NCBI GenBank assembly: GCA_949357655.1
Contig: CASHTG010000020.1
Location: 62,001-126,000, forward strand
Reading direction: 5' to 3'
Length of the DNA stretch: 64,000 nt
Source: Parascedosporium putredinis
Lineage: Eukaryota > Ascomycota > Sordariomycetes > Microascales > Microascaceae
Position numbers and translations under genes: made by a program. Positions 33,603 to 44,621 of the stretch are shown piece after piece. Under the pieces are notes generated by a model, which worked only from the letters and a program-made list of their open reading frames with translations, searched no databases and was not told the origin of the DNA. The first letter of the stretch is position 1. Each line of letters begins with the position of its first letter.

Positions 33603-35755
33603 TTACCAGGGATGGACATTTATTTCGCCGTCGTCGAGATGCGAGTACTTGACGGGGCGCTTCAGAGCCTTCAGGAGCTCGTCAAGTTCAGCCCAGTTGT
33701 CGAGGCTATCCGCGAACTTGCGGTGCTTGCGAGAGACGATGTGCTACAAAAAAGGCAAACCTAGTCAGTCGCAGTGCCAAGGATGAGTAAACAAGTTTTG
33801 AAAGAGAGCAACATACCTCGTCGAAATCATCAAACTTATCCATGCAGTTCTCGCAGTAGCCTGGCTTCATGTCTTTTTGCTCTTTTGAGCGGCTGGGGCA
33901 GGTGCCTGAGAAGCTCCCCTCTTCAACTTGGCGTCGCTGTCTTCGACCGTTTCCAAGGCACGGCTGTTCGCCCTGCTCAATACGGTTGCACGGCTTGAGG
34001 GTGCATCCATGCTAAGAGATGCACCGACACGGTGAGAATCCGCATCGTTGGCTCGGGCAGCGGGAGCGGCCTTCTGTAAAACCTTTTTCTGAAGATTATG
34101 CAGCTCCTTGCTCGTTCCGGCCTTGGCGCCGGGCATTCCTGCGTTCGACGAGATGGCCTGCGAGCGGATAGCAGATGTGACATTGGAGGGTTGCACGCCA
34201 GAAGCAACGGGCTCGCCCGCAAAGATACGTCCAGTACCCGCACGCCCGGTAAAGAATTTCTGCGAGGTAAAGTCGATATGCTTCACACTGGAGAGGTCCT
34301 TGGGAGGGTTGAAGATATCCGTGGGCCTCACGCTGTAGACCATCCGGTTCTGGCCGTCCTTTGTTTCCGCAAGTGGATCGCCATACTCCTCGCGGGTCCG
34401 CTTGCCAGGCACGCGGAGAGCAAGAGGCTCCGTAGGCTTCTGGGTCACGTCTCGCTCGGCAACGGCAGCGGCTTTAGCGGCGGCTTCCTTTGCTGCTTTC
34501 CTTTCCATGGCACGCCTCACGAGTTTGGCCTCGGCTAGGCTCTCGTCAACAAAAGGGCAGCGACCCTGGCTCACCGTCTTGAACTGGGGCCATTCGCCGT
34601 CGGTTTTGTCCGCTACTTTGGGATACTCTCTGACCATGATAGGCTTAGTCTTCTCATCCATATCATAGACATATATGTATGGCCCACGGAAGTAGTTGAG
34701 CTCTTTCGTAACGGCTTTTGGGTCGCGGTCTGAGGGGCCATTGAGGCGTTCGCGTCGAAGAAGCTTTGCCAGGTCATCGCCGCGGGATTGTTCACGGGGG
34801 TGAGCAGACCTTGACGCGTACGGATCGCCCTCCAAAAGGCTATCCAGAATACGCTGCAGCTTCTCAAGGGTATAGATCCGTTTGCCCAGGTCTCTAGCCT
34901 TGCAAAGCACGTCGTTGTTCCGCGCTGGCTTCAACCGGGCAAGATCGTCTTGTGGCTGAGCTCGACGGTTACCTAGCTCGAACAGCATCCGACGGCGAGA
35001 CTCAGAGGAACAGTCAAGAAGAGAAGGATTGATGGTCTGAGGCTGCTCTTCCGCATCGTCGCCGCGTTTGGAGCGAGTGGCCCGTGAGGCATCAAGTTCG
35101 GTCGAGGGATTAGGCTGGGGCAAGGATCGAGTGGTAACGACGTGGGTGACATCGATTGAGAAGAATTTCTCTTCGCGCTACGGTCAAGATGGTGGTTTAG
35201 TGACTTGATGTCAAGCTTGCTAATGCGGTGATAGACGCGAATATTTGCATGAAAAAGAACGAAACACGGAAGAGAGAAGGGGGAATGAAAGAGATAAACA
35301 CAAAGAATAAGAGAAGAACACGAGGACTTACGGCTCCAAGATAAGTGATGTGCTTGACAAGCTTAGCACGAATATCATCGGGAACGCTATCAAAAAAGAA
35401 GACCATGCGGGGAACCGCGACCTGTACTGTTTTTGCCAGCTGATGAAATCCTTTTCGTGAACCCTCTGAGACTGAAAGGTCTCGGTAGAGGGGACGACAG
35501 CTTGAGGCTTCAAAGATCGGGCACGTTGGACGTGGAGAACAGGTCTGCTACGAGATGCCAGAGAGCCAGGAGAGCGAACAGCACGCTGAGAGCCGCCTTC
35601 GAGCATCTGCTTCTTCAAGGGGGAGGCTGGCCATAGGCCTCTTCACGCTGAATGCTAGCAATGGACCGCTTCGCCTTGGCCGCGACAGCACCCCTTAGGG
35701 GAGAGTTAGCGGCGTTGGGGTTGACCCCCAGAGGTGGTCGTCGAGCCGTCGACAT
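33603..35755 (-). CDS. dbf4: Dbf4/Dfp1 regulatory subunit of Cdc7 kinase
   Basis: Activates Cdc7 to phosphorylate Mcm2-7 at replication origins. Exons are 35755-35332, 35177-33817 and 33743-33603. Three single-base losses (runs 35619-35623, 35409-35412 and 33874-33878) restore to 643 codons (642 aa). Motif N, a BRCT-like fold, crosses the first intron: MVFFFDSVPDDIRAKL, then HITYLGA joined to REEKFFSIDVTHVVTTR. Motif M is around YFRGPYIYVYDMDEKTKPIMV. Motif C is the DBF zinc finger, split by the second intron: GYCENCMDKFDDFDE, then HIVSRKHRKFADSLDNW (Cys2-His2). The protein ends DDGEINVHPW. Without the base correction at 33874 the zinc finger would be lost. Start ATG 35755 (MSTARRPPLGVNPN) is favoured over an in-frame ATG further up. 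Confidence 0.92.
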
Positions 35756-38532
35756 GTTCACGATTGGCATGCTCGGGATAGCTGAGAAGTCAATTGTGGG
35801 GGCAGCAACAGTGTCGGGGGCGGCTGTCGAGTAGCTGCTGGGGAGAGTGATAAGGCTGCCATAAACAGATATTAAGTGCAATCCGTTCCTATCATCTATT
35901 TGTTCGTGGAAGGGGCGTTGGCTTCGATGTGAATGTGGCCCAGAAATTTCCCCTTGGGTGTTGTGGGTGTTGGAAGGGAGAGGGGTTGCTACTTCTTGTT
36001 ATTGTTGGGTGGAGCTGGGAAGGAGATGGAGGTGGTCGGGGGTGTGATGTGGTTGCCAAGTCCACAGTGACCAGCACGCGACGTGACTGTTCCGACACGT
36101 CTCGACTGCTCGGGTGCAGGTCACAGTGAAAAAGGTGAAGGCAAGGGCTGCTGTTATAAAATCATGGAAAAAAGGAGAAACTGAAGAGCGAGGAAAGAAA
36201 ATATTAAAAGAAAGGATATCCGGACTCGAAAAGATAAAGATTTCGAGTCGGCGGGTTTTTTCGTGGGCTGGAAGAAATTGGAGGTTAGTCTTTTCGAGTC
36301 GGCTGGAGAGGGTGGTGAAGGAAGGAGGTTGTCGAGTTTGTCTTGTCAGGGCTTTTGGAAAAAGGCTTGGGAAACCTGGGAAAGCGCGCTTGTGCCCGTG
36401 GCCTGGTTACGGCCTTTTGCTGTTGCTGTCAACACCAACACACACGCACCACGCACTGCACGTACCGCACACACCGCACACACCACACGCACTCGCACGC
36501 ATCCACACACACACGAGCTCGCCCTTTCCCGGTTCGGAGGTTAATAAACACGCTCGGGCCAACCACGCTGATAAAATAAAACCATAATACCAGCCACTCA
36601 GACCGCCCTTCCATCAATTTGATCCACCGATGCTATTCGTAGCACTTCACTGGGCACAGCATCAATCACTCAGTGCGATCAATTGCACTCGAGGACTAGG
36701 ACGGGAGCCTCGAGTCGGACTCGAGCTCCTCTGGAGGCATATACACTACGAAGTAGCTGTGGCCAGTCCCCATTTCGAGAATTCTTTTCTAGTTGTTCCT
36801 TTTCATCAATTGCTGTCTATCATTCCCAGTCCAGTTTTAAAGGGTCTGGTTTCCCACCTTCTTGTGTGCTAGATTTTAATCCCCGTGGGAACTTTCGTAC
36901 ACGACGCACAGCATCCACCCGCCTTCTTTTCTGTTTTGGTTTGTTTCCCGCCCCGAAAGCAGTGGTGGGAGCCATACCCCAATGGAGCTCACCTGTCACA
37001 TAGCCGTGAGCAAAATACCCCATCCATAAAGTCCGCTCTTTTTCGTCCCTGCCACGCTTATTGTTTTTCCCAAATTGGATAGCTCTTGTACAAGTAATAT
37101 CAACTGCGTCACATAATATAGGTCCTTGACCATAATACCACCTGCTTATTACTTCGCTTGTGGTGTGCTTGTGTATTACACTTGAGCACGTAGCCTTGAG
37201 ATCAAGCTTTCACTTCCAATTGACCTATTACACGTATTGCTTGTGGGTATTGTGTCTGAAGGAGCACTTTCCTCTCCTGTGCGGGGCAATACCGGAGCTG
37301 TGATCACTCAAGCGACGTTGAGCCTCCATTTGTCCTGCTGTTTATTACAAGTACTTCGTACCATCATCTCTCGATTGTTTTGACAATCTCACAGATGGAG
37401 GGGCTTTGTTGATCAACCAGTTCGTGTGAACTTGGTACCTTTTCAGGGATGGCGCACCGGCCACTAGCTCAAACAGCAAGCCCGCTACGACATATCTGGT
37501 GGTGGAAAGTGGGGAATCCAGAACGATTTCGTCGACGAAGCAACACGCTCTGTTTTGCGGGTCTCGAGCCTTGGCATGCGAGTTCCGTGTGCTTTGGCTT
37601 TCCAGCTCTTCACCAGCCACAACCCTGCGCGCGCTCCAAGACCGACATAGAAAGGGACCGAGATTAATGAAGGAAGATGCACGAGGATGATAATCGCATC
37701 TCCAGAGATCTCAGACCTTCTTTGCTTTCTTGGTTTTTCAATTCCTTTGTGAGGAGCGACCCAGCGACGTGCGTGTCAGGGCAAAGAGAAAAAGGAAGAG
37801 TTGTTACAGAGCTAAAATGGAGACGTGGGGCAAAAGAGGAAATGAGCTTTCAGTAATAATACATTTGAAGTGAAACTGTGCACAATATAATATTACCAGC
37901 TGCCATCAGCCGTGAGCCACTGACATGACCGTATCATCTCCGGCCTTACGTTTCTGCTAACCTCGACTCGATTTTCCGAAAGACCGGCCATGTTCGGCTC
38001 ATGCAGCGAATTTCGACACTTACACGACCCTCTCCCGGCCGCTTCGATACCTCTTTCGGACGTCCCTTCTTTTCTGTATCTCAGTCGTGTGCAACCCCTC
38101 TCGATCGCTTTGCTTCTAGAAAGGCGCAAACAGCAGCCGTCTTCTAGGTCCTAAACGGGAGCACAACCTCTCTTCCGTATCAACGCACGCACACGCACAC
38201 ACTCTTTCTCTCTCATAGCTCATAGGTGTGGAGGCCCTCGGGCTGGTTCTAACTAAGCTCTTTTTCTCACTTTATCGCCCATCCTTCGGCCCCTTCGCCA
38301 CCCACCCTTTTCTTGCTACTCCTTTCTCTGAGGCGTTAAAACACGTCATTGATATCCAAAGCTCAGAGGCCAAGTCGACGTGGCTTGAACTAGAATCATA
38401 CCGCCCCGAGTTTTCTTCTTCTTCTTTTTTTCTTTTGGTCTAGAAGATGAAGGACTGAGCCCATTGGCTCCTAGTATATCTTTAAACCCCCACTCATAGC
38501 ATTCTTATATTCCTTGATAATACACCGTCCGC
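35756..38532. other. 2.8 kb divergent gap without a supported gene
   Basis: Lies between divergent dbf4 and icp55. Contains a CA/CG-rich microsatellite (36431-36514) and CT-rich leader sequence before 38533. No open frame carries recognisable features. Confidence 0.5.
36431..36514. repeat. CA-rich microsatellite with CACG/CACC interruptions
   Basis: About 85 bp of imperfect CACACGCACC-type repeats on the plus strand in intergenic DNA. His/Thr or Val/Cys peptides read from it are artefacts. Confidence 0.8.
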
Positions 38533-40138
38533 ATGCAAGCCATGTCTCTCACAACGGCCATGTCGCGCTCCTTGGGCCGTCTCTCTCGCCGCGCCCCGCC
38601 TCACTCTCTTCTTTCGGCGACCTCAACCCGCAACGCGAGCCGGCTACTCCTTAGTAGTCACGTTCCCCTAGCGCGCCTCTTCTCATCCGCTCTTCCTCGC
38701 TATGAGGCTATCAATGCGTCCGAACTCCAGTTCGGCCAGCCTCTCCACGAGACCCACCCCCACATGGTGAAAGCCGGAGAGAGTAAGTAACTAACGAGTT
38801 CCCACGGCCCCCGCCAGGACGACCTAAGCTGACGTAGTCCTACAGTTACCCCTGGCATTACAGCCCAAGAGTATTACGACCGCCGGCTCAAGCTCTGCGA
38901 GCACCTCCCCAAAGGCTCAGTGGTGCTCGTGGAGGCCGCGACCCTGAAGTGGGCGTCTGGTTCCGTCTTTTATCCCTTCCGGCAAGACTGCAACTTTCTC
39001 TACCTCACCGGGTTCCAGGAGGATACCGCCGTCGCTGCCATCCAGAAAGTTTCAGACCACCCTGACGATGTCATCTTCCACATGTTTGTACATGCGAAAA
39101 CCCCGCCATGGAACAGTGGGCCGGTCCTCGCTCGGGCCTCGTCGCCGCTCGAGACGTGTTTAACGCAGACTCGGCACACGACATCACGGAGCTACCCCTC
39201 AGGCTCCCAGAGATCCTAAAGCACGCGACTAAGGTCTACGCTGATATCCAGAAGCCTAAACCTGGAACTGAGGGAGGCAAGCTCTGGGAACTTCTACGCG
39301 AAGGCTCTCACAGCGAGACTTCGACACGGGCGTCCGGGAAAATTGAACGTCTCTCGCCCTTTATGGATAACCTACGCATGGTGAAGAGCAAGGCCGAAAT
39401 CGCCAATATGCGCCGAGCGGGCCGAAACGCCGGTCGCGCCATCACGGATCTCATGCGCCGAGAGTGGAACTTTGAACAGGATATCGCTACCGCCCTAGAA
39501 TACGATGTCAAGCGCTTCGGTTGCACCGGGCTGTCGTTTATCCCTGTCATAGCCGGCGGCAAGAATGCCTTGTGCGTCCACTACGTCCACAATAATGCCC
39601 CGATCCCCGCGATTCTCTCATCCTCGTCGACGCAGGTGGCGAATATGGCAACTACGTCAGCGACATCACTCGTGTCTGGCCCCAGCAAGGCAGGTTCTCC
39701 ACGGCCCAAAAGGATCTCTACGAGGCGCTCCTGAACGTCCAGAGGCGCTGCGTGGCCCTCTGCCGTGAGTCCGCCAACAACTCCCTCAACGACATTCACC
39801 GGGAGGCTCGCTCCGGCCTCGCCGCCGAGCTGGAGAAGCTCGGCTTCTCATCCGCCTTTGGGCACATTGACAAACTCTTCAACCACCATGTCGGCCACTA
39901 CGTCGGCCTCGATGTCCATGACTGCGCCAGCATCTCTAGGGGCATACCTCTCCGCGCAGGCCATTGCGTTACAATTGAACCGGGTATCTACGTACCACAT
40001 GACAGCCGGTATCCTGCTCACTTCCACGGCATGGGCATGCGCATCGAGGACTCGATCGCGGTTGACACCGACTCGGCGATCAATCTTACCGCCGAAGCTG
40101 TGAAGGAGATACCCGACATCGAAGCCCTTCGCGTCTAA
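38533..40138 (+). CDS. icp55: Mitochondrial Xaa-Pro aminopeptidase Icp55
   Basis: Intermediate-cleaving peptidase that removes one residue from many imported mitochondrial proteins after MPP cleavage (yeast Icp55); M24B metallopeptidase. Exons are 38533-38782 and 38846-40138. Two single-base losses (AAAA 39097-39100 and CCCC 39605-39608) restore to 514 aa. The first 60 residues are Arg/Ser-rich, a clear presequence. The aminopeptidase P N-terminal domain begins ITPGITAQEYYDRRLKL and includes FRQDCNFLYLTGFQE. Metal ligands in order: the two Asp in VDAGGEYGNYVSDITR, His in HHVGHYVGLDVHD, Glu in TIEPGIYVP and Glu in GMGMRIEDSIAV. All ligands are present once the frame is repaired. Confidence 0.92.
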
Positions 40139-41629
40139 TAGAGGGAAAACGCACTAAAAGTAACTTTTCTTTTTAAAAAAAGGAGGTGGCCGGGGGGAGA
40201 ATGACCAGGGAAGGAAAGGAAAAAAGCATCCAACTTGTATTTTTTTTGTAAATTAGCACGCATTTGAAGATTGCGTTTGTATATTCTAAGCATGGCCGCT
40301 GCGGCCCAAACCTTTCACCCTCACCCTTCCGCCTTTCCCGCGCATGTTGAAGGTTTAGACTTGTACATATCCAAATGCGCTCAGAAAAGCCTCCCTAGAC
40401 AGATCTACGCTTGGACGTATAGAGCCTTGCGAGATGTCTAGAAACCCAAAAGAGAGAGAAGAGGCGGGCGAACACAAAAAGACCCCAGCCCGCCAGTTCC
40501 CCAGTCTTCAAAGAAACTGCCCACCGGACAACAAAGTGGCCACGCATATACCGTACTACGGAAGAAGCTAGCTAATCCCCAGCCAAGAGGGGGAGGAATA
40601 CGTAAAGGCAAGCGAAGTCGAAGCCCTTTCCCTTTCCCTCCAGCATCGCAATAATCTCTAGAGGTCTCCGTCTCCAAGACATGGCGCAGATGTCCAACAT
40701 CTGAGACCACCCCCTCACGACCCACGGCGAGTACCCGCCTCCACACCACAGTCTGGCCCCCTTCCCCCGGCCCTACGCCTTTGTCCTGCCGAGACAGAGA
40801 GAAAAACAAAGAGCAAAGAAACTGCTTCTCCAGCCCGCCATTGATACCACGCATGCACGTTTTCCGCTTTGACCCCCCGACCTTGAACCTGCGCCTCTCT
40901 TAGCATCCTATATACTGCTTTCAACCAATTTTCGAGGAGGTGGCACATTTTCCAACAGGGCGCTCGCAAGCCTTTCACTTTAAATGGTAGGGGATACGTG
41001 TATAGTTCCTGGACGAAGACGTAACCGCCAGCCAGCTTACAGTCCGTGTAGAAAGTCAAATGCTGAGATAGCGTTGAGGTCGAGAGCAGTCGGTTTAGGG
41101 AAGAACGGCACTTAAGAAATGGAGGGTATGAAGGACGGACAGTGAATCTCACAGCCTTTATTAGTCTTTTTAAGTTCTTGAAAAAATGAGCATCCTCATC
41201 TCTATGAACTGATAAAGAGCTTTATTGATGTACCCGCCGAAATTGTAGAAAAAAACACCTTCTTGCCTTCTTCTCCTTGCCATACATGAGTATATGGAGC
41301 AATATTAGAAGAAAATTTTTGCATGGTCTCATTACGCGATAGCAGCGGAAACAAGGAGCGAGACGTGGGCGGGGAGGTTGAAGAGGGGAGTGAAAGCAGC
41401 CCTGACTCAGATATAATAGCACCAACTTCTTTTAAGTTCGCGCATGACTCCGGAAGAGGGGTGTCCAAGAGGATAAGAATACACGGAAATACGGCACCAC
41501 AAGGCCAAAGGGGAAAAGAAAAAAGATACCAAGCGAAGCCAAGGCCGCCAACACCGGTTGAGCAATAATGGTAATGAGGAAAGGACGGTCATTATATACG
41601 ACGGAGAAAAGGAGTAGGGCATGGGCAGG
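40139..41629. other. Convergent gap without a supported gene
   Basis: 3' flanks of icp55 and of the bHLH gene. Open frames of 80-145 codons overlap on the minus strand without a domain or plausible splicing. Confidence 0.5.
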
Positions 41630-42418
41630 TCAACAAAATCCTCGCGGGTCAAAAAGGGCCCTGCTGTAATTAGGCATCGGGAATGGCTGCCTTGCGGTAG
41701 CATTGAGAAGATGTTCAAAGGCTTGAAGCCTTCTTGATAGTTCCTGGTGCTCTCGAAGGATAGCCTTGTTTCGCCGTTCCAAAAGTGTATGTATTCCGTC
41801 GCTTTCGTTAAAACGGTACCCTAATCGTGGGTGTTAGAGGGAAACAGCACGAGGCTAAGGTGTTTAAAAAGGGGGTCCGACTGTACTAACCTTGCTGACC
41901 TTAGGCGGCCGCTGCTGAGCAGTGTCTTCTTCGGGCTCCTCGACGCCTTCTTCTCGTATCGACTTCAGCGCTGGGACAGCGTCGCGGAGCTCGGAAATCT
42001 TGTCTTTGAGATTCGTTCGGTATTTTCTCTCAATATCATTGTGGGCGGCCCGATCCCCAGATTTCATCTTGTCCTTTCCCTTCTCCATCGCGGACAGCTC
42101 AACCTTGGTAGTATCCGAACCAAGATCACCAGCAGCCGATTCAGATTGTGATTGTGGTTGCGATGGAGGCTGCATTTCGCCTTGAGGGACCGGCGTTTGA
42201 CTTTGGGATAATGATATCGAATTGGCTTGGGAGGATTGCCGGGACGGAGGCTGCGGCCGTTGGGGCGGCGCTGGCGTTTGCGCAGGCTGCTGGCTCTGCG
42301 TTCTTTGCGGGACTGGCTGAGGTTGGCTCAACTGGGTCAATGACGGATCCTGTGGCGGGATCTGAGGCTGCTGGCTTTGGGCAGACGGGGTAGCTAGGGT
42401 TTGGGGTTGTTGCTGGCG

Positions 42419-42451
<33 letters not shown>

Positions 42452-43541
42452 AAGCTGTGGTTGGGGTTTTGGTCGTTGCATGGGCTTCGGCATTTCGCTT
42501 AGGTTGTTTGTGCCCAGAGTCTCGAGCAGCGCATTTGCGCCGAGAGTTGGAAAGCCACCGCCAAGAGTGTCAAATCCGTAACCAAAGCCTAGTCCATTCC
42601 CAAAAGCATTTCCAAAATTCGCGAGCGGCGGACGTGTCGTGTTCAGGGCAATGGCGAGAAGTTTCTTTTGCTCCATATCGCTGAGGAGGGGGTTCGACGG
42701 GCTAAAAGATCCAAGAAGAGGGTCCGATCGGAGGCCGGGCTGGGGCTTCTCCCAACTTAGAGGGGTCGAATAGAGGCCCTCCCTAGGTGGCACTTCGGTT
42801 GGTGCGGTGGTATCAATCTTAGACAGCTGCTCCGCCAAGTTGAGAGAATCTAGCCCGTCCTCATCGTCGGAGAGGGCGTTGTCGAGCGCGCTATCATCCA
42901 CACCATCGTTTTTGAAGAGAGAATTGTTAGAGCTTGTGTAGAGCCCGGTTCCAAGACCAGGGGTGGACGCCATGGTGTTGAAAGCAGCAACAGGCCTAAG
43001 AGAGGGTTGATGAACGATTAGTACTTGATGTGCACGTTTTGAGGCGCACATTCACGGCCAGATTGGGGTGCTGCACCAGGCACCAGAAGCAACCTACCTT
43101 GCGAAGCTTTGTGTGTCGTTTCTCCTCTTTGAAAAGTCAATTTCAAAGCTTCCCCTAGCTTGTTGTCAAAGTCATCATCGTCGAGATGGATCCAGTAGTC
43201 GACTGATTCGAGGGCGGCAGCATCATCCACCTTCGCACGTTTTCGATCATGTCCATCCCTTCTCCTATTCGTCACCATTGTCTGGGTCGGAGTCGCTTGC
43301 GAAACAGGCGTTCCGCCATAGGGTGAAGGTATGGGAAACCTACCAAAGCCCATGGGTTGTGAAGTCTGTTGGCCGTAGGGAGTGCTAGTCGCAATCTCGT
43401 CCGACATCCCAAGGGCGAGCGAGGGGTCCCAGAGGGAAGCTTCGGTAGTTACAGGAGGAGGGGAGCTGTCGATGATGAAGCTTCGGCATTCTGTCTGCCC
43501 GTGGAGTCGAGATTGCCGAAGAAGTCCATATTGGGGTCCAT
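41630..43541 (-). CDS. SREBP-type bHLH transcription factor without membrane anchor
   Basis: Nuclear regulator with the SREBP class bHLH: basic region and helix 1 are RAAHNDIERKYRTNLKDKI, where the Tyr in ERKYR marks the class. Helix 2 is GTVLTKATEYIH followed by a short zipper. Exons are 43541-43098, 42995-41891 and 41820-41630. Single-base losses at 43460-43463, at the first splice junction and at 41781-41784 restore to 580 aa. N-terminal acidic activator-like blocks (YWIHLDDDDFDNKLG; SALDNALSDDEDGLDSLNL) are followed by a Gln/Pro-rich middle with a Gln-Ala repeat encoded by GTGCCT hexamers. The protein stops soon after the zipper, with no membrane helices or SREBP C-terminal domain. It therefore resembles A. 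fumigatus SrbB/SAH-2 types, not SrbA. Confidence 0.87.
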
Positions 43542-44302
43542 TGCGGTTTCCTAGGGCACCCCAACCCCCAAAGGTCAGGTCGTTCAAGAGATCAAGTGAG
43601 CTGAAAGTATGGGCGACAGGATTAAAGAGGGCTTCGAGCAGAGGCGACAAATCGCAGATATTGATCACGGGCACGTGAGGGTGATTCCGATTCAAGCGCA
43701 CGTCGTTGCAAATAAAGCACAGTGAACTACCCGTCTCAGCCGGATGAGCAGCGTTTATTGACAATGCAAGGCATTCGACTTAGTGGGGCTTTGGCAAAAA
43801 CAAAGCGTTCGGTCGAGATCGCGGGATAATTCGCTTCGCTCCGTCAGCCACCTTTCGTCGCAAGCTTTAGGAACGTGGAGTTTCGACAGCAATTAGGAGG
43901 CGGACAGAAAAATGATCGTGGAGGCGAGGCGCGCTTTTAGGGGCAGATCTTGATCCGCGGCTAGAGGAGGGCGGTCGGGAGAGGGAGATCAAAATCGAGG
44001 TCTTCGAGCTTTCGTCGAGTTTCAAAGGTGAAGAGCGGGCGCTGGTGGTCGGCAATCGAAAGGGAGGGTAAGGGGGAATAGGAGGCGAATTTTCCAACGC
44101 AACCCAACGCAGAGGTGGGGTTTGGGCAAGGATGAGTGAGCTCGAGGGACAGAGATTGAAGAAGAAAAGAAAGGATGTTGTCGATAGGAGAATATCGCTA
44201 TCGCTGCCAATGGTGAAGATCGTCGTCCCGAGACAATCCAAGAAACCAGAATATTCCTGGAAGAGGTGGTGGTCGCAACTCTCTTTGTTTCCTTTTTCTC
44301 GG

Positions 44303-44430
44303 TTTTTTTCTTTTTCTTTTTCTTTTTCTTTTTCTTTTTCTTTTTCTTTTTCTTTTTCTTTTTCTTTTTCTTTTTCTTTTTCTTTTTCTTTTCTTTTTCT
44401 TTTTCTTTTTCTTTTTCTTTTTTTTTTTTT
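44303..44430. repeat. TTTTTC hexanucleotide tract, about 20 copies
   Basis: Nearly pure polypyrimidine on the plus strand, ending in about 14 T, about 760 bp upstream of the bHLH gene start (on its strand the tract is GAAAAA). The Phe/Ser and Lys/Glu peptides read from it are artefacts. Copy number is unreliable given homopolymer errors. Confidence 0.9.
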
Positions 44431-44604
44431 CCGGATGGGACCGGGTGAATATTGAAACTTCAGGGCTGTCGGCGACTGGGCCGGACTGTCAGTGGACTTG
44501 GCTGCGGGATGCAAGTCAAAGCTGGGGTGAACAGAAACAAGGGAACCCAGAGAATGACGAGATGTGGGAAAATAGCGTAATTATTCAGCTAACCAGAGGG
44601 GACC

Positions 44605-44621
44605 AAAAAAAAAAAAAAAAA
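44605..44621. repeat. Poly-A run (17 A)
   Basis: Homopolymer in intergenic DNA about 175 bp after the TTTTTC tract. Confidence 0.8.

Noticed and set aside
44132..44514. Phe/Ser-rich and Lys/Glu-rich open frames across the TTTTTC tract
   Set aside because: They are translations of a simple repeat and have no surrounding coding signal.
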